NCBI RefSeq assembly: GCF_003217215.1 | Contig: NZ_QJTD01000002.1 | Coordinates: 632,654-696,653, forward strand | Length of the DNA stretch: 64,000 nt | From: Winogradskyella epiphytica | GTDB lineage: Bacteria; Bacteroidota; Bacteroidia; Flavobacteriales; Flavobacteriaceae | Reading direction: 5' to 3' | In this document: positions 8,530-17,715 of the stretch, one piece after another | Layout of the letters: every line of letters starts with the position of its first letter | How positions within the stretch are numbered: position 1 is the first letter of the stretch | Notes under the pieces: model-generated | Told to the model about the DNA's origin: nothing | Database searches by the model: none | What the model saw: only the letters and a program-made list of their open reading frames with translations | Made by a program: the position numbers and the translations under genes

Positions 8530-10629
8530 TCACAAAAACCAAAGGTTATCTTTTCCAAATTCGGGTATTTCGTTGCCCTCGAAGTGTGGGAGCATTTCTG
8601 CAACCATTTCAGGGTACTTTATGGTCACTGGTAGGTTTTGTTGGCGTACCGATTTCCAATACATTCTACTGAATTGATATACTTGGTCTATTAGTTCTCT
8701 AACTGTTTTTATGTCGTCTACCAATTCCTTTTGAGTACACTCAATTTTTAATTTTATTGGGAATGGGAAACCATCATAAAAATTGAAATTGTTATTGCTG
8801 TACCTGGTGTTATTAAACAATAGGAATTTGTTGTAACCAATATTGATGTATGTTCCGCTTAATGGCATTAAATCTTTCCAACTTACATCAAATGCTACAA
8901 TATCTAATGATTCTGTTTTATTGATTGAAACAATGAACACTGGTATTTCTAATCCTAATCGTTTTAATCCCATTTCTATGGGTTGTAACTCGTCTCGATT
9001 CATTGTCTTATAGAAATGAATTACCAAGCGTTTTATATCAGGATTTAGGTCCGCATAATCCTTCACGGACTTAATAATGGAACCCGCCAATTCTTTTATC
9101 TGGTCTTGTTGAAAACATTCAAACCGATTAAATCTACCATTGTTAGAAAAACTGAATGCACTTCCTATGTATTTAATATTAAATTCAGGGTTCTTAAAAG
9201 CCCCTACTCCAACTATTAATTCTTTCTTTACTGTATTGTCCAAACGCCAAGGAATACCGTTTAATTTGGCTAATATGGCTATGGCAATGTTAGGAAGGCT
9301 GTAAAAGTATTTTTCGTTAGAAAGTACTTTTTCTGCATCTATTACCTGAGAGGAAATTCCTTTTTTGAGTAATAACTCTTTTACTTTGTAGTAGACTTTT
9401 CGACTTTCCTTATCTGAGGTGTTTTTAGAAAAAGGACTAATGTAAATGGCTATATACTGGATATCGGGTTCAAAGTGCTTTTCCGTTACTTTTTGGTAGA
9501 TTTCAGAATAAGGATTTTCTCTGTCCTCAAACATTATACTAAAACCTTTCTCGGTGTGGTAAGGTGTATGAATGAATTTTGATAAGCCTCCAAAACCTCT
9601 TTCAGTACCTCTAAAAAAACTATCCATTTTCTTAGCTACCTTAACATCATCTTTATGAAAAATGAAGAAGAAATGAATTTTTGAAGTATCGCTAAAATCA
9701 AAAGGACCGTGATTTTTCATACCGTTCATTGGAACAATATCGGTTTTACCTTCTCCAAACAACAACTGGTTGCTATTGCTTTTAACTCTACCCAATCTAA
9801 TTTCTTCAACAGGTATATATCCATTTGAATGGATAGGAATAAGCTTTTTAAATTCCTCCGTGTTTAAGTAGGTTTTGTAAAAGAAATCAATAGCTGCTTT
9901 AAACTTTATGTACTTGTTGGATTTATCAGGTGCTTCCGTGGTTTCACCCAAAGCATCCCGAATGTCAAAGTTCCAAACAGGAAATACTTTGTGGTAAGCT
10001 CTTTTACCTGCACTTGGCAATTCATCAAACTTATACAGAGCATTTTCAAAAATTACCCAATTAAAAGCCTTAGGAGAAACAGACTCTTGTAGTTCTTCAA
10101 CCGACTGTTTATAGACTTTAGAAGTTCCTCCTGAGGTTACAAGTAACTCCATTTGTTTGGTTACAGTTTTATACTGCACTTTTAGCGAATAGCGGTCGAA
10201 TAGATTAAATTGTCCTGTTTTATCGTACTTCTTACTTGGTAGCCAAATTTCTGTATCGCTGATAAAATTAGGCTTAACTAAAAAGCCTTTAACTTGGAAA
10301 TATTCGTGTATACGTGCGTTATAGTAACGTTTTAAAAGTGAAATTGACACACTTGAATTGTGTATTCTATATGAGCGTTGCTCACCGTTTTCATCTTCCT
10401 TTATCTCATAACTTGGACTAACCGCCTTAGTAACTGGATAAAGGCCTTCTACCGCTTTTGTGAATGATGTGTAATAATGTTCCTGTTCTCCAAACTCCTG
10501 CATAACCTCATCAGGAACTATGCTATGATAAACTCTTGTAAGTTTTTCATCTTCTACATTGGTAAAGTAGCATGTTAGTTCATTTTGGGGATGGGCAAAG
10601 GCTAATATGTTGAAACAGTGATTTTGCAT
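8530..10629 (-). CDS. ago: Prokaryotic Argonaute, PIWI active site apparently degenerate
   Basis: The protein has 699 aa, the length of long Argonautes. The MID domain (about 390-460) keeps the 5'-end guide-binding set in the correct spacing: Y413, K417, Q428 and K455, the last within an AKLNGIPWRL motif diagnostic of Argonautes. The PIWI domain (about 465-699) follows and ends in the buried hydrophobic C-terminus (WFL) typical of the family. At the first catalytic position, inside LIVGVGAF, a glycine (G476) replaces aspartate. The usual RDG motif reads HFYKTM (538-543), without the aspartate. The last catalytic position near 605 reads FNNTRY. Guide and target cleavage is therefore unlikely. 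Residues 1-380 should hold the N and PAZ regions, which I could not delimit. The gene lies 45 bp after hsdR and 66 bp before the SF1 helicase, all on one strand, which suggests the Argonaute guides or recruits a neighbouring effector. Confidence 0.93.
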   Translation of the reverse strand: MQNHCFNILAFAHPQNELTCYFTNVEDEKLTRVYHSIVPDEVMQEFGEQEHYYTSFTKAVEGLYPVTKAVSPSYEIKEDENGEQRSYRIHNSSVSISLLKRYYNARIHEYFQVKGFLVKPNFISDTEIWLPSKKYDKTGQFNLFDRYSLKVQYKTVTKQMELLVTSGGTSKVYKQSVEELQESVSPKAFNWVIFENALYKFDELPSAGKRAYHKVFPVWNFDIRDALGETTEAPDKSNKYIKFKAAIDFFYKTYLNTEEFKKLIPIHSNGYIPVEEIRLGRVKSNSNQLLFGEGKTDIVPMNGMKNHGPFDFSDTSKIHFFFIFHKDDVKVAKKMDSFFRGTERGFGGLSKFIHTPYHTEKGFSIMFEDRENPYSEIYQKVTEKHFEPDIQYIAIYISPFSKNTSDKESRKVYYKVKELLLKKGISSQVIDAEKVLSNEKYFYSLPNIAIAILAKLNGIPWRLDNTVKKELIVGVGAFKNPEFNIKYIGSAFSFSNNGRFNRFECFQQDQIKELAGSIIKSVKDYADLNPDIKRLVIHFYKTMNRDELQPIEMGLKRLGLEIPVFIVSINKTESLDIVAFDVSWKDLMPLSGTYINIGYNKFLLFNNTRYSNNNFNFYDGFPFPIKLKIECTQKELVDDIKTVRELIDQVYQFSRMYWKSVRQQNLPVTIKYPEMVAEMLPHFEGNEIPEFGKDNLWFL

Positions 10630-10674
10630 AATTACTCATTGGGTTTTATCAGATCATATATCAGTTTTATATTT

Positions 10675-13600
10675 CTATTTTGTTTTGCTATGCTTTTTAA
10701 AATTTTCAGCTTGTTCGAAGATTTCTTTATACACTTCATCTCGTTCTACTGGTGGATAGCCGTGTTCATCTAACAAAAGTATAATACCCACTTTTAATGC
10801 TGATTTTATATCCTCTCTTTTGTTCCAATCTGGAAACTTGGCTTGGCCATTTACTAAGTCTTTTACTGCTTTCGCTAGATTTATTAATTTATCTTCTGGA
10901 TAGGAAAAATCGTATTTAGTACATAATTCTTTTAGAATATCATAAAAGGCTTTTTCTTCAAAATCAATCCCTAAATCGTCACCGGATTTAAATTCTTTAT
11001 ATACATCCCAAATAAGATTAGTTAATTGTTCTGCCATATCTTCATAAACCTCACTTCTTAAGATGTCATTTTCATCGCGTTGATTATATCTTTGAACTAG
11101 AAATTCCATTTTCTTAGAAAAGTCTACAGCTTTAACTTTATTGACTTTTTTCATTTCACCAATAGCTCGAGCAAGTAACTGTTGTAGTAGTTTAATTTTT
11201 GTGTTAGGTAGTTTGATCTTATCGATTTTAGCTAAGTAATCCTCATCAAAAAGGTCTTGTTCCTTTTCTGTTTCTTCGCCCATTTTAAAGATTTCATCTA
11301 CACCATCACTTTGTAAGGCATTTTTAATCATTTCCCTTACTTTGGCGTTCATTTGAGCAGTGTCTGGTGCATCTCCTGTGGTTAGCTTAAATACAATGGA
11401 TCGAACCGCTAAATAGAAATGCGTGTAATCTCTTTCTTTCTGTGTTAGTTCTTCACTACCTGCGCATATATCATAGGCCGCTTTTAGCCTTTTCACTAAG
11501 CCCATAAATCGAGTTTCCATCTCTTTGGTCAACTGTACAAATTCAGCGGCCGTATTAAGTGTATTCAATTGTTCTAACGCAGAACCGTTAAAGTATTTTG
11601 AGGTATCAAATTTGTGAAGAAGCTTCGCTAATAGGTCTAAATGGTTTCTTACTACAATTAAGGATTGTTGTATATCTTCAAAATTATCTTTATCTCCCTC
11701 TGAGTATTTTTTAAGGGCTAAATTCATTTGCTTTTTAATACCAATGTAATCTACCACCAAGCCTTTATTCTTGCCTTTAAACTTGCGGTTTACACGAGAA
11801 ATGGTTTGTATTAAGTTGTGTTGCTGAATTGGCTTGTCTATGTAGATACTATCTAAGAAAGGAACATCAAAGCCTGTTAGCCACATATCAACGACAATAG
11901 CTATTTTGAAATTTGATTTTTCGTTTTTGAATTGCCTATCTAATTCTTTACGGTATTCTTTAGTACCTAATAAATCATATAATTCTTTGGGGTCGTCTTT
12001 ACCACGAGTCATTATCATTTTGATACGCTCCATAGGTTTGATTTCCCTCTTATCTTTATCTGAAAGCACTGCACCTTCTTCTGCAACTTTTACTTCGTTC
12101 CATTCAGGTCTTAATTCTAAAACATTCTTATAAAATTCATAAGCAATACTGCGAGAACTACTTACAAACATTGCTTTCCCTTTTATGGTAGCTCCCTCTG
12201 TAACTCGGTTTTCGTAATGGTGAACAAAGTCGGCTGCCAATTCTTTCAGTCTGTCCGGGTCGCCAAGAATGGCATTCATATTTGCAGATTGCTTTTTACT
12301 TTCTTCTACCTGGTATTCATTGGCTCCAGCTTCCGCAGCTTCTTCGTAATATTTCTCAATCTTTTCTAACTCGCTATTCTGTAAAGCTATTTTTGCTGCT
12401 CTACCTTCATACACAATACGAACAGTAATTTCATCCTTAACCGATTCGGTCATTGTGTAGGCATCTACTACCTTACCAAATACATCTAAAGTCGCATCCA
12501 CTGGTGTTCCTGTAAAACCGACATAGGTTGCATTGGGTAACGAGTCGTGTAAGTACTTGGCAAAGCCATAAGACTTTTTTACACCTTTTTCGGTAACTCT
12601 AACTTTTTGGTCTAAGTTGGTTTGACTTCTATGTGCTTCATCAGAAATACAAATCACATTGGTGCGTTCTGTCAATAACTCAATATCTTCTGTAAACTTG
12701 TGAATGGTGGTTAAGAATACACCACCACTTGCACGACCTTGTAATAGCTCTCTTAATTCAGCTCTGCTTTCTACGCTTGTTATCGTATCATCACCGATGT
12801 AAATTTTAGCATTGGTAAACTGTCCTGAAAGTTGGTCATCTAAATCGGTACGGTCTGTAATTAGAACGATTGTAGGGTTTTCAAAATACTCACTCTTCAT
12901 CAATAGTCTTGTGAGATAGAGCATTGTATAACTCTTACCGCTACCAGTAGCACCAAAGTATGTTCCACCTTTTCCGTCTCCTTCTGGTTTTTGAGCTTTT
13001 TTAATATTGTCGTATAAAGCTTTTGCGGCATAGTATTGTGGATAACGACATACTATTTTCTCATCTTTTTTAGACGTATCGGGTATGTAAATGAAGTTTT
13101 GAATAATATCCCTTAATCTGTTTTGGTGCAGCATTCCCTGAATAAGGGTAAACATACTATCGATGCCATCTACGTCTTTAGCTAAGCCTGATATTCTACG
13201 CCACGCATAATAAAATTCATAGGGTGCAAAAAATGAACCTGCTTTGTTGTTTACTCCATCACTTATAACGCAGAATGCATTGTATTTAAAAAGCTCTGGA
13301 ATATCTCTTTTGTAACGTGTTGTTAACTGTACATAAGCGTTATGGATGGTGCAATTCTCTTGAATAGCCGTTTTAAACTCAAACACTACCACTGGTATTC
13401 CGTTGATGTAAATAATACCATCAGGAATACGCTTTTCTGTGCCTACAATTTCAAGTTGGTTAACAAATTTGTAGATGTTATTGTCGCCATATTTTTCTTG
13501 AGGTTCGGCTACTGATAGAGTATCTAAGTTTTTTCCTTGAATTTGACGGTCTAAGCCTGCATAGTCAATTAATGATACCCAAATATCCTTTTGGTTACGG

Positions 13601-13890
13601 TCTTCTCGCTTTAGAATAAAGCCATCAGACAGCCACTGGATTATTTTTTTATTGGTTTCATATAAATCAGAAGCAGGTAATGTTTTTAGCTGCAATACAA
13701 TGGATTTAGCCTCGGTAAGGGTGAGTCCTTCTTTTTTGTATTGTGTTAATAGAAACTCGATTATATCTTCTTCAATCAACACTTCTTCGGGCATACGGCT
13801 AATAGTATTGCCCAAATAATGTGGATAACCTTCATTACCCAATAACTCTATAAATGCTTCCTCTAATTTTGCTTCTGTAAATTTCATCAA
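10675..13890 (-). CDS. hsdR: Type I restriction enzyme R subunit
   Basis: The protein has 1071 aa and is the DNA-translocating, DNA-cutting subunit of a type I restriction-modification enzyme. The N-terminal nuclease has D157 and the E171-F-K173 pair of a PD-(D/E)xK site, followed by a QLTTRY motif. The SF2 motor has Walker A GATGSGKS at 313-320, DEAH at 417-420, a GFTGTP motif and a QTISRVNR motif VI. The C-terminal region from about 750 should contact the methylase. All catalytic residues are present, so the enzyme looks functional. It is separated from hsdM/hsdS by four accessory genes (two DUF262 and two AlbA_2/ATPase), a layout common for accessory-rich type I loci. Confidence 0.97.
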   Translation of the reverse strand: MMKFTEAKLEEAFIELLGNEGYPHYLGNTISRMPEEVLIEEDIIEFLLTQYKKEGLTLTEAKSIVLQLKTLPASDLYETNKKIIQWLSDGFILKREDRNQKDIWVSLIDYAGLDRQIQGKNLDTLSVAEPQEKYGDNNIYKFVNQLEIVGTEKRIPDGIIYINGIPVVVFEFKTAIQENCTIHNAYVQLTTRYKRDIPELFKYNAFCVISDGVNNKAGSFFAPYEFYYAWRRISGLAKDVDGIDSMFTLIQGMLHQNRLRDIIQNFIYIPDTSKKDEKIVCRYPQYYAAKALYDNIKKAQKPEGDGKGGTYFGATGSGKSYTMLYLTRLLMKSEYFENPTIVLITDRTDLDDQLSGQFTNAKIYIGDDTITSVESRAELRELLQGRASGGVFLTTIHKFTEDIELLTERTNVICISDEAHRSQTNLDQKVRVTEKGVKKSYGFAKYLHDSLPNATYVGFTGTPVDATLDVFGKVVDAYTMTESVKDEITVRIVYEGRAAKIALQNSELEKIEKYYEEAAEAGANEYQVEESKKQSANMNAILGDPDRLKELAADFVHHYENRVTEGATIKGKAMFVSSSRSIAYEFYKNVLELRPEWNEVKVAEEGAVLSDKDKREIKPMERIKMIMTRGKDDPKELYDLLGTKEYRKELDRQFKNEKSNFKIAIVVDMWLTGFDVPFLDSIYIDKPIQQHNLIQTISRVNRKFKGKNKGLVVDYIGIKKQMNLALKKYSEGDKDNFEDIQQSLIVVRNHLDLLAKLLHKFDTSKYFNGSALEQLNTLNTAAEFVQLTKEMETRFMGLVKRLKAAYDICAGSEELTQKERDYTHFYLAVRSIVFKLTTGDAPDTAQMNAKVREMIKNALQSDGVDEIFKMGEETEKEQDLFDEDYLAKIDKIKLPNTKIKLLQQLLARAIGEMKKVNKVKAVDFSKKMEFLVQRYNQRDENDILRSEVYEDMAEQLTNLIWDVYKEFKSGDDLGIDFEEKAFYDILKELCTKYDFSYPEDKLINLAKAVKDLVNGQAKFPDWNKREDIKSALKVGIILLLDEHGYPPVERDEVYKEIFEQAENFKKHSKTK

Positions 13891-13903
13891 TAATGGTTAA
13901 TTC

Positions 13904-14068
13904 TTAATGGTTAACGGTTAATGCTGGCTTTCTCTGTAGAGCCAAATCTTGTACCAAGTTTAGTACCAACCCATCTACCAACTTATCTACCCACCTTAGT
14001 ATTAAGGTGAATATTAATGTACCCTGCTGGATATTTCTGTTCGCTATTTTGGTAGATATTAAACTCAT
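13904..14068 (-). CDS. Possible 54-aa ORF or gene remnant with 12-bp periodicity
   Basis: The ATG at 14068 overlaps the stop codon of the preceding AlbA_2 gene (ATGA), and the frame is open for 54 codons up to a TAA ending at 13904, just before hsdR. The product is not recognised. In the middle, TACC recurs exactly every 12 bp (13952, 13964, 13976, 13988). This echoes the 12-bp repeat inside the neighbouring AlbA_2 gene, so the stretch may instead be a decayed tail of a similar gene. Another frame gives a plausible peptide but contains a stop. Coding status is uncertain. Confidence 0.3.
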   Translation of the reverse strand: MSLISTKIANRNIQQGTLIFTLILRWVDKLVDGLVLNLVQDLALQRKPALTVNH

Positions 14069-15441
14069 TTTATATGTTCTTTAAGTTGCTTACCTTTTGC
14101 TGTAAGACGGTATTTTTGCTTGCTGCTATTGGGTTTATCGGGAATGGTTAATTCTATAAGCCCTTTTTCAATAGCTGGATGCAAGTAGTTTTGTCTGAAT
14201 GTATGATTATGCGATAAATTCAAGAAATCCATTAATTCACTTCTGTTGTGCTCATTTATCATAACAGACAACAAGGCTTTGACTTGGTCGGTAGCTTGGT
14301 CGGTAGCTTGGTCGATAGCTTGGTCGGTTTCTTGTTCAGGTACTTGTTCGGTAGTGTTGACCGGTTCTGCCGATGGAAAGACCATACGCAGGAAATTAGC
14401 GGAGAACTGAAAGCATTCTTTACCATAGGTTTCCAGTATTCTTGGGATTCCCGAACCTAATTGTTCTACCAAGTCCACGTCTTTGAAAACTCGCATTAAC
14501 TCCTTGTTGCGAGGAACGGAATAGCCTTCAAAAAACTCAGATTCACTCAAGCCTTCGGGTAAAGCACCAGCTGAAGTAATTTCTATACGGTTCTGGAATA
14601 TTTCAAACTTGGGAGCTATTTCTCGCGTATAGTCGTTATGCACAAAAGCGTTGATAATAGCTTCACGTAAGGCAATACCATTCCAAAGCCTTTTTTCTAA
14701 ACGCTCCTTACTGGTAATTTGGGTAAGGGTACGGTTTTCCAGTTCTATTTTATCGAGTACGCTTTTGGTGGCTTTAATGAGTGAACCATAACCGTATTCA
14801 TTGCTTTCAGCTAAATCTGCACGGGTAGTGCCTTTGTATTTTGCGACTTTTACCGATACATTGTTTTCGTCTGCCAACAAATAGCCTGCGTAATTAATAT
14901 CGCCCTGTGGGGTAAGCAGCTCTAAATTCTTTTTAAACTGTTGGTTGAGTGGTTTGCGTTTTTCTTCGTAATAAATACGCAGTTGGGCAAAACTAAGGTC
15001 TTGTCGGTTCGCCTTTATTTTACCGATAGAATTACGGGTACGAGAAGCGAACAATTCCTCAATCATTTTTTGAGGCATAGGCTCTGCCGCTGTACCAATA
15101 CGTAGGTAACAGCCTTTTTCGGTCATTCCGTATTTTTTCTTGAAATAGGGTTTTTCGCTACCGCTCGCCACAATGATTTTAATGATAGGCTGACCGTCTT
15201 TTTCTTCTGACACCACATCAAACAAGCCCATAGCGGAAGGAACGATGTTGTTTTTAATGCGGTCTTTTATTTTAAGCATATCGGCATCCGGGTCTGCTAC
15301 ACCAAGGGTGTTGCCGTTTTTATCGATACCGATATAGACCAAACCGCCCTCGTGGTAGTTTAAAAAGGCTACCACTTCTTTTTCCAAATCTAAATCTTTG
15401 GTGAGTTGTGCTTTGTATTCTATGCGGTTGGTTTCTGTCAT
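14065..15441 (-). CDS. AlbA_2 (Schlafen-like) and HATPase_c_4 protein
   Basis: The protein has 458 aa. The N-terminus (EYKAQLTKDL, then GGLVYIGIDKNG) is the AlbA_2 nucleic-acid-binding domain of the Schlafen/DUF4062-like ATPase group. A GHKL-type ATPase follows, with REAIINAFVHNDYT carrying the Mg-binding asparagine and a GSGIPRI G-box. After a repetitive TDQA linker there is a winged-helix-like C-terminus with homology to regulatory tails of this family. Such proteins are frequent passengers in type I restriction loci and are often annotated as transcriptional regulators or RecG-like; their biochemical role there is not settled. It lies 30 bp after a DUF262 gene and before hsdR in the same direction. 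Confidence 0.85.
   Translation of the reverse strand: MTETNRIEYKAQLTKDLDLEKEVVAFLNYHEGGLVYIGIDKNGNTLGVADPDADMLKIKDRIKNNIVPSAMGLFDVVSEEKDGQPIIKIIVASGSEKPYFKKKYGMTEKGCYLRIGTAAEPMPQKMIEELFASRTRNSIGKIKANRQDLSFAQLRIYYEEKRKPLNQQFKKNLELLTPQGDINYAGYLLADENNVSVKVAKYKGTTRADLAESNEYGYGSLIKATKSVLDKIELENRTLTQITSKERLEKRLWNGIALREAIINAFVHNDYTREIAPKFEIFQNRIEITSAGALPEGLSESEFFEGYSVPRNKELMRVFKDVDLVEQLGSGIPRILETYGKECFQFSANFLRMVFPSAEPVNTTEQVPEQETDQAIDQATDQATDQVKALLSVMINEHNRSELMDFLNLSHNHTFRQNYLHPAIEKGLIELTIPDKPNSSKQKYRLTAKGKQLKEHIK
14284..14355 (-). repeat. 12-bp tandem repeat (about 6 units) coding a TDQA/TDQV linker
   Basis: Six consecutive 12-bp units based on TTGGTCGGTAGC (plus strand) run from 14284; the first two are identical, the third has one change and the last three are more diverged. 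Because each unit is four codons, slippage would change linker length without breaking the frame. The repeat encodes a Gln/Asp/Thr-rich linker between the ATPase and the C-terminal winged-helix-like part of the AlbA_2 protein. Confidence 0.9.
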
Positions 15442-15471
15442 AAAAAATAAGTTTTTTTATAAATTGGGTTT

Positions 15472-17715
15472 TTAATATTGATTAATGATATACTTGATAC
15501 ACTCAATTAATCTTACAACTCTATCTTCTGTATCCAACCCTTCAGCATTTTGCTCTATTTTTAATATGCCTTCTTTATCAATCACTTCATTAGCTATAAG
15601 ATCATCATAAATTGGGTTTACAGCACCTTCTGTGTTTTCATTGTTAATAACAAAATGATTGCTATCTCTAACGATACTTAAAATGTTCTTCTTGATTTTC
15701 AGAAAGAGTGGCTTGTCGTATTCTCCAAGTGTTAGTTTTTTGGTCTTAATCTGCTGATTTACTTCATAAAAAAACGGACACCAGTTAAAACCATTGAATT
15801 GCTTTTGACGCATCTTATTAAACACATAATCCTTTATTTTCCAGTAGTAGCCTCTATTGCATTCCCATCTAAATGAAGGATATTTGATAAAGTAATATTT
15901 CCAATCCTTAGGCTTTTCTTCGTAAGCTGCAAGTTCTGTGCTAATGTGTTCTGCAATATCTGTATTAGGATTTTCTGCTAAGAAGTCTAAGCACTTCATC
16001 AGTACTGGCCGAGTATGTGAAAAAATATCTTTCTTCTTTCCGTAACCTGGTGTCGTGAAAAACTTTCTAATGACCTTCTTATTTCCTGAAAGAATATTGT
16101 ACCAGCCTTCTTTTCTCTCTTCATTACCGCTATCGTGTTGGGTGTAGTCACCAAAGCAGAGTAAGAAATTAGCTGTATTAGAGAAGTCTTGAATTAGTAC
16201 ATCTTCATCAAAGTATTTTAAGAACTGAGAAGCCCTATCCTCTGTATGGTCGTCCAATTCAAATATGGATATGTTACCTCTAAAAATGTCGCTATCCTCT
16301 ATACGGTAGAAAGTATCAAGAGATTCTCGGGTTTGGTAAAACGCTTCTTTCTCTTTTTCCTCTTGTATTTGGTCGGTTTTAAATCTCTTTAAGGCATCAA
16401 AATCAAAACTCAGTAAGAAGGTTTCTAATTCTGTGATGCTTTCTACCAAGGTTTCTCTACGTAACTCAAATTCTGAATTTGCAACAAGGTTTCTTACAAT
16501 TCTTAATTTCCGAGCAAAGTCTTCTGTTTGGTGGATGTTTTGGAATAAATAGCTATGCAGTAACAGTTGCTCTGGTAAGCTAAAACCTCTATCCTTATCA
16601 AAGTACAGTAAACAGCGAACTAATAAGTTATGCTCTTTATGAGGGAAGAATAATCTTGTTTTATCTTCATTAAAACTGGCTTTATCGAAATAAAAGGTAT
16701 TCCTCCAAAAATCAGGATTTATCTCATTGCTAAGTACCAAGTTATCTAATATGGAAAAGAGCTCTTTTACATTATCTATGTTACCGTAGATACTTTTAAG
16801 CTCTTTAGAGGATTCTACAGTATCAGAGTATTGTATATCATTTTTAAGACCTATAACGTAGGTGATAAAGTTGAAGAGGTTTAAGAAGCTATTGTCCACT
16901 AATAAGGCAATATCTTTCACATTCTTAGCTTCCTCAGTTTCTAAGAGTAGATTCCAAATACAATCAAACCAATCTTGGTCAATTTGCTTTTCAAATTTTT
17001 GCTTTAGTTCTTCATCTGTAATAATCTCAGAAAAATTGGCTTTGAAGTATTCAAACTCGGTAAGAGGTTTACCTCTTGAGTTCATTTTGATGTACAAATC
17101 ATCGGATAATTTGAACTCACTTAATACCAACTGATACATCTCAAAAGGACAGTTGTCGCCTTTTAGAACCTGCCAAGTATCTTCCAGACCATAATCATCA
17201 TATCGAAATTCAATATCATCTAACACGACAAGCATTGCTTGAATGCTTGGGTCAAAATCCCAAGTTTCAAAGTACCAGGATTGGTTTTTAATTTCATCTG
17301 ATATACTACTACTTGTGAATTGAGGATTAAAAGCTATTAGCTTTTTGCAAAATATGGTGGTGCTATGCCTTGTCTCGTAAACAAAGTTTTGTAGCGTTTC
17401 TTTTTCCTCTTTAGGTACATTTTCCTTTGATGTAACAAACCAATACAACAACCATAATACAGTTAGTCTTTGTTGGCCATCAATAGGTGAGAAGATTGGA
17501 TTATCATCTTGTGTTTTGTTACCATATATAAAATCTAACTCTAAGTTTTTATGTGTGACTTCTTCTTTGTTTTTAATAATGGTATCAAAAATGGCATCTA
17601 AGAAATCCCTTCTTATTTTACTGGTGTTTTTATCTGTTCTGCCTTGTGCAAAATCTCGTTGAATGATTGGTATTTCAACTTTATCGGCTAGTATGTTTGT
17701 AAATTTAAGCTTCAT
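15472..17715 (-). CDS. DUF262 (DGQQR) protein, second of a pair
   Basis: The protein has 747 aa. The N-terminal DUF262 domain has an IIQRDFAQGR start and an SPIDGQQRLTV motif at 77-85. In relatives such as GmrS, SspE and BrxU this motif belongs to a nucleotide-hydrolysing fold. The remaining ~600 residues are of a type I do not recognise, and I see no H-N-H/DUF1524 nuclease motif. The gene overlaps its upstream DUF262 partner by 11 nt, implying translational coupling and probably a heteromeric complex. The pair sits inside the type I restriction run, so a role in defence against modified or invading DNA is likely, but which step it performs is unknown. Confidence 0.85.
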   Translation of the reverse strand: MKLKFTNILADKVEIPIIQRDFAQGRTDKNTSKIRRDFLDAIFDTIIKNKEEVTHKNLELDFIYGNKTQDDNPIFSPIDGQQRLTVLWLLYWFVTSKENVPKEEKETLQNFVYETRHSTTIFCKKLIAFNPQFTSSSISDEIKNQSWYFETWDFDPSIQAMLVVLDDIEFRYDDYGLEDTWQVLKGDNCPFEMYQLVLSEFKLSDDLYIKMNSRGKPLTEFEYFKANFSEIITDEELKQKFEKQIDQDWFDCIWNLLLETEEAKNVKDIALLVDNSFLNLFNFITYVIGLKNDIQYSDTVESSKELKSIYGNIDNVKELFSILDNLVLSNEINPDFWRNTFYFDKASFNEDKTRLFFPHKEHNLLVRCLLYFDKDRGFSLPEQLLLHSYLFQNIHQTEDFARKLRIVRNLVANSEFELRRETLVESITELETFLLSFDFDALKRFKTDQIQEEKEKEAFYQTRESLDTFYRIEDSDIFRGNISIFELDDHTEDRASQFLKYFDEDVLIQDFSNTANFLLCFGDYTQHDSGNEERKEGWYNILSGNKKVIRKFFTTPGYGKKKDIFSHTRPVLMKCLDFLAENPNTDIAEHISTELAAYEEKPKDWKYYFIKYPSFRWECNRGYYWKIKDYVFNKMRQKQFNGFNWCPFFYEVNQQIKTKKLTLGEYDKPLFLKIKKNILSIVRDSNHFVINNENTEGAVNPIYDDLIANEVIDKEGILKIEQNAEGLDTEDRVVRLIECIKYIINQY

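Noticed and set aside
8530-10629. Active DNA-guided nuclease Argonaute
   Set aside because: At least two of the four catalytic PIWI residues are replaced at the aligned positions.
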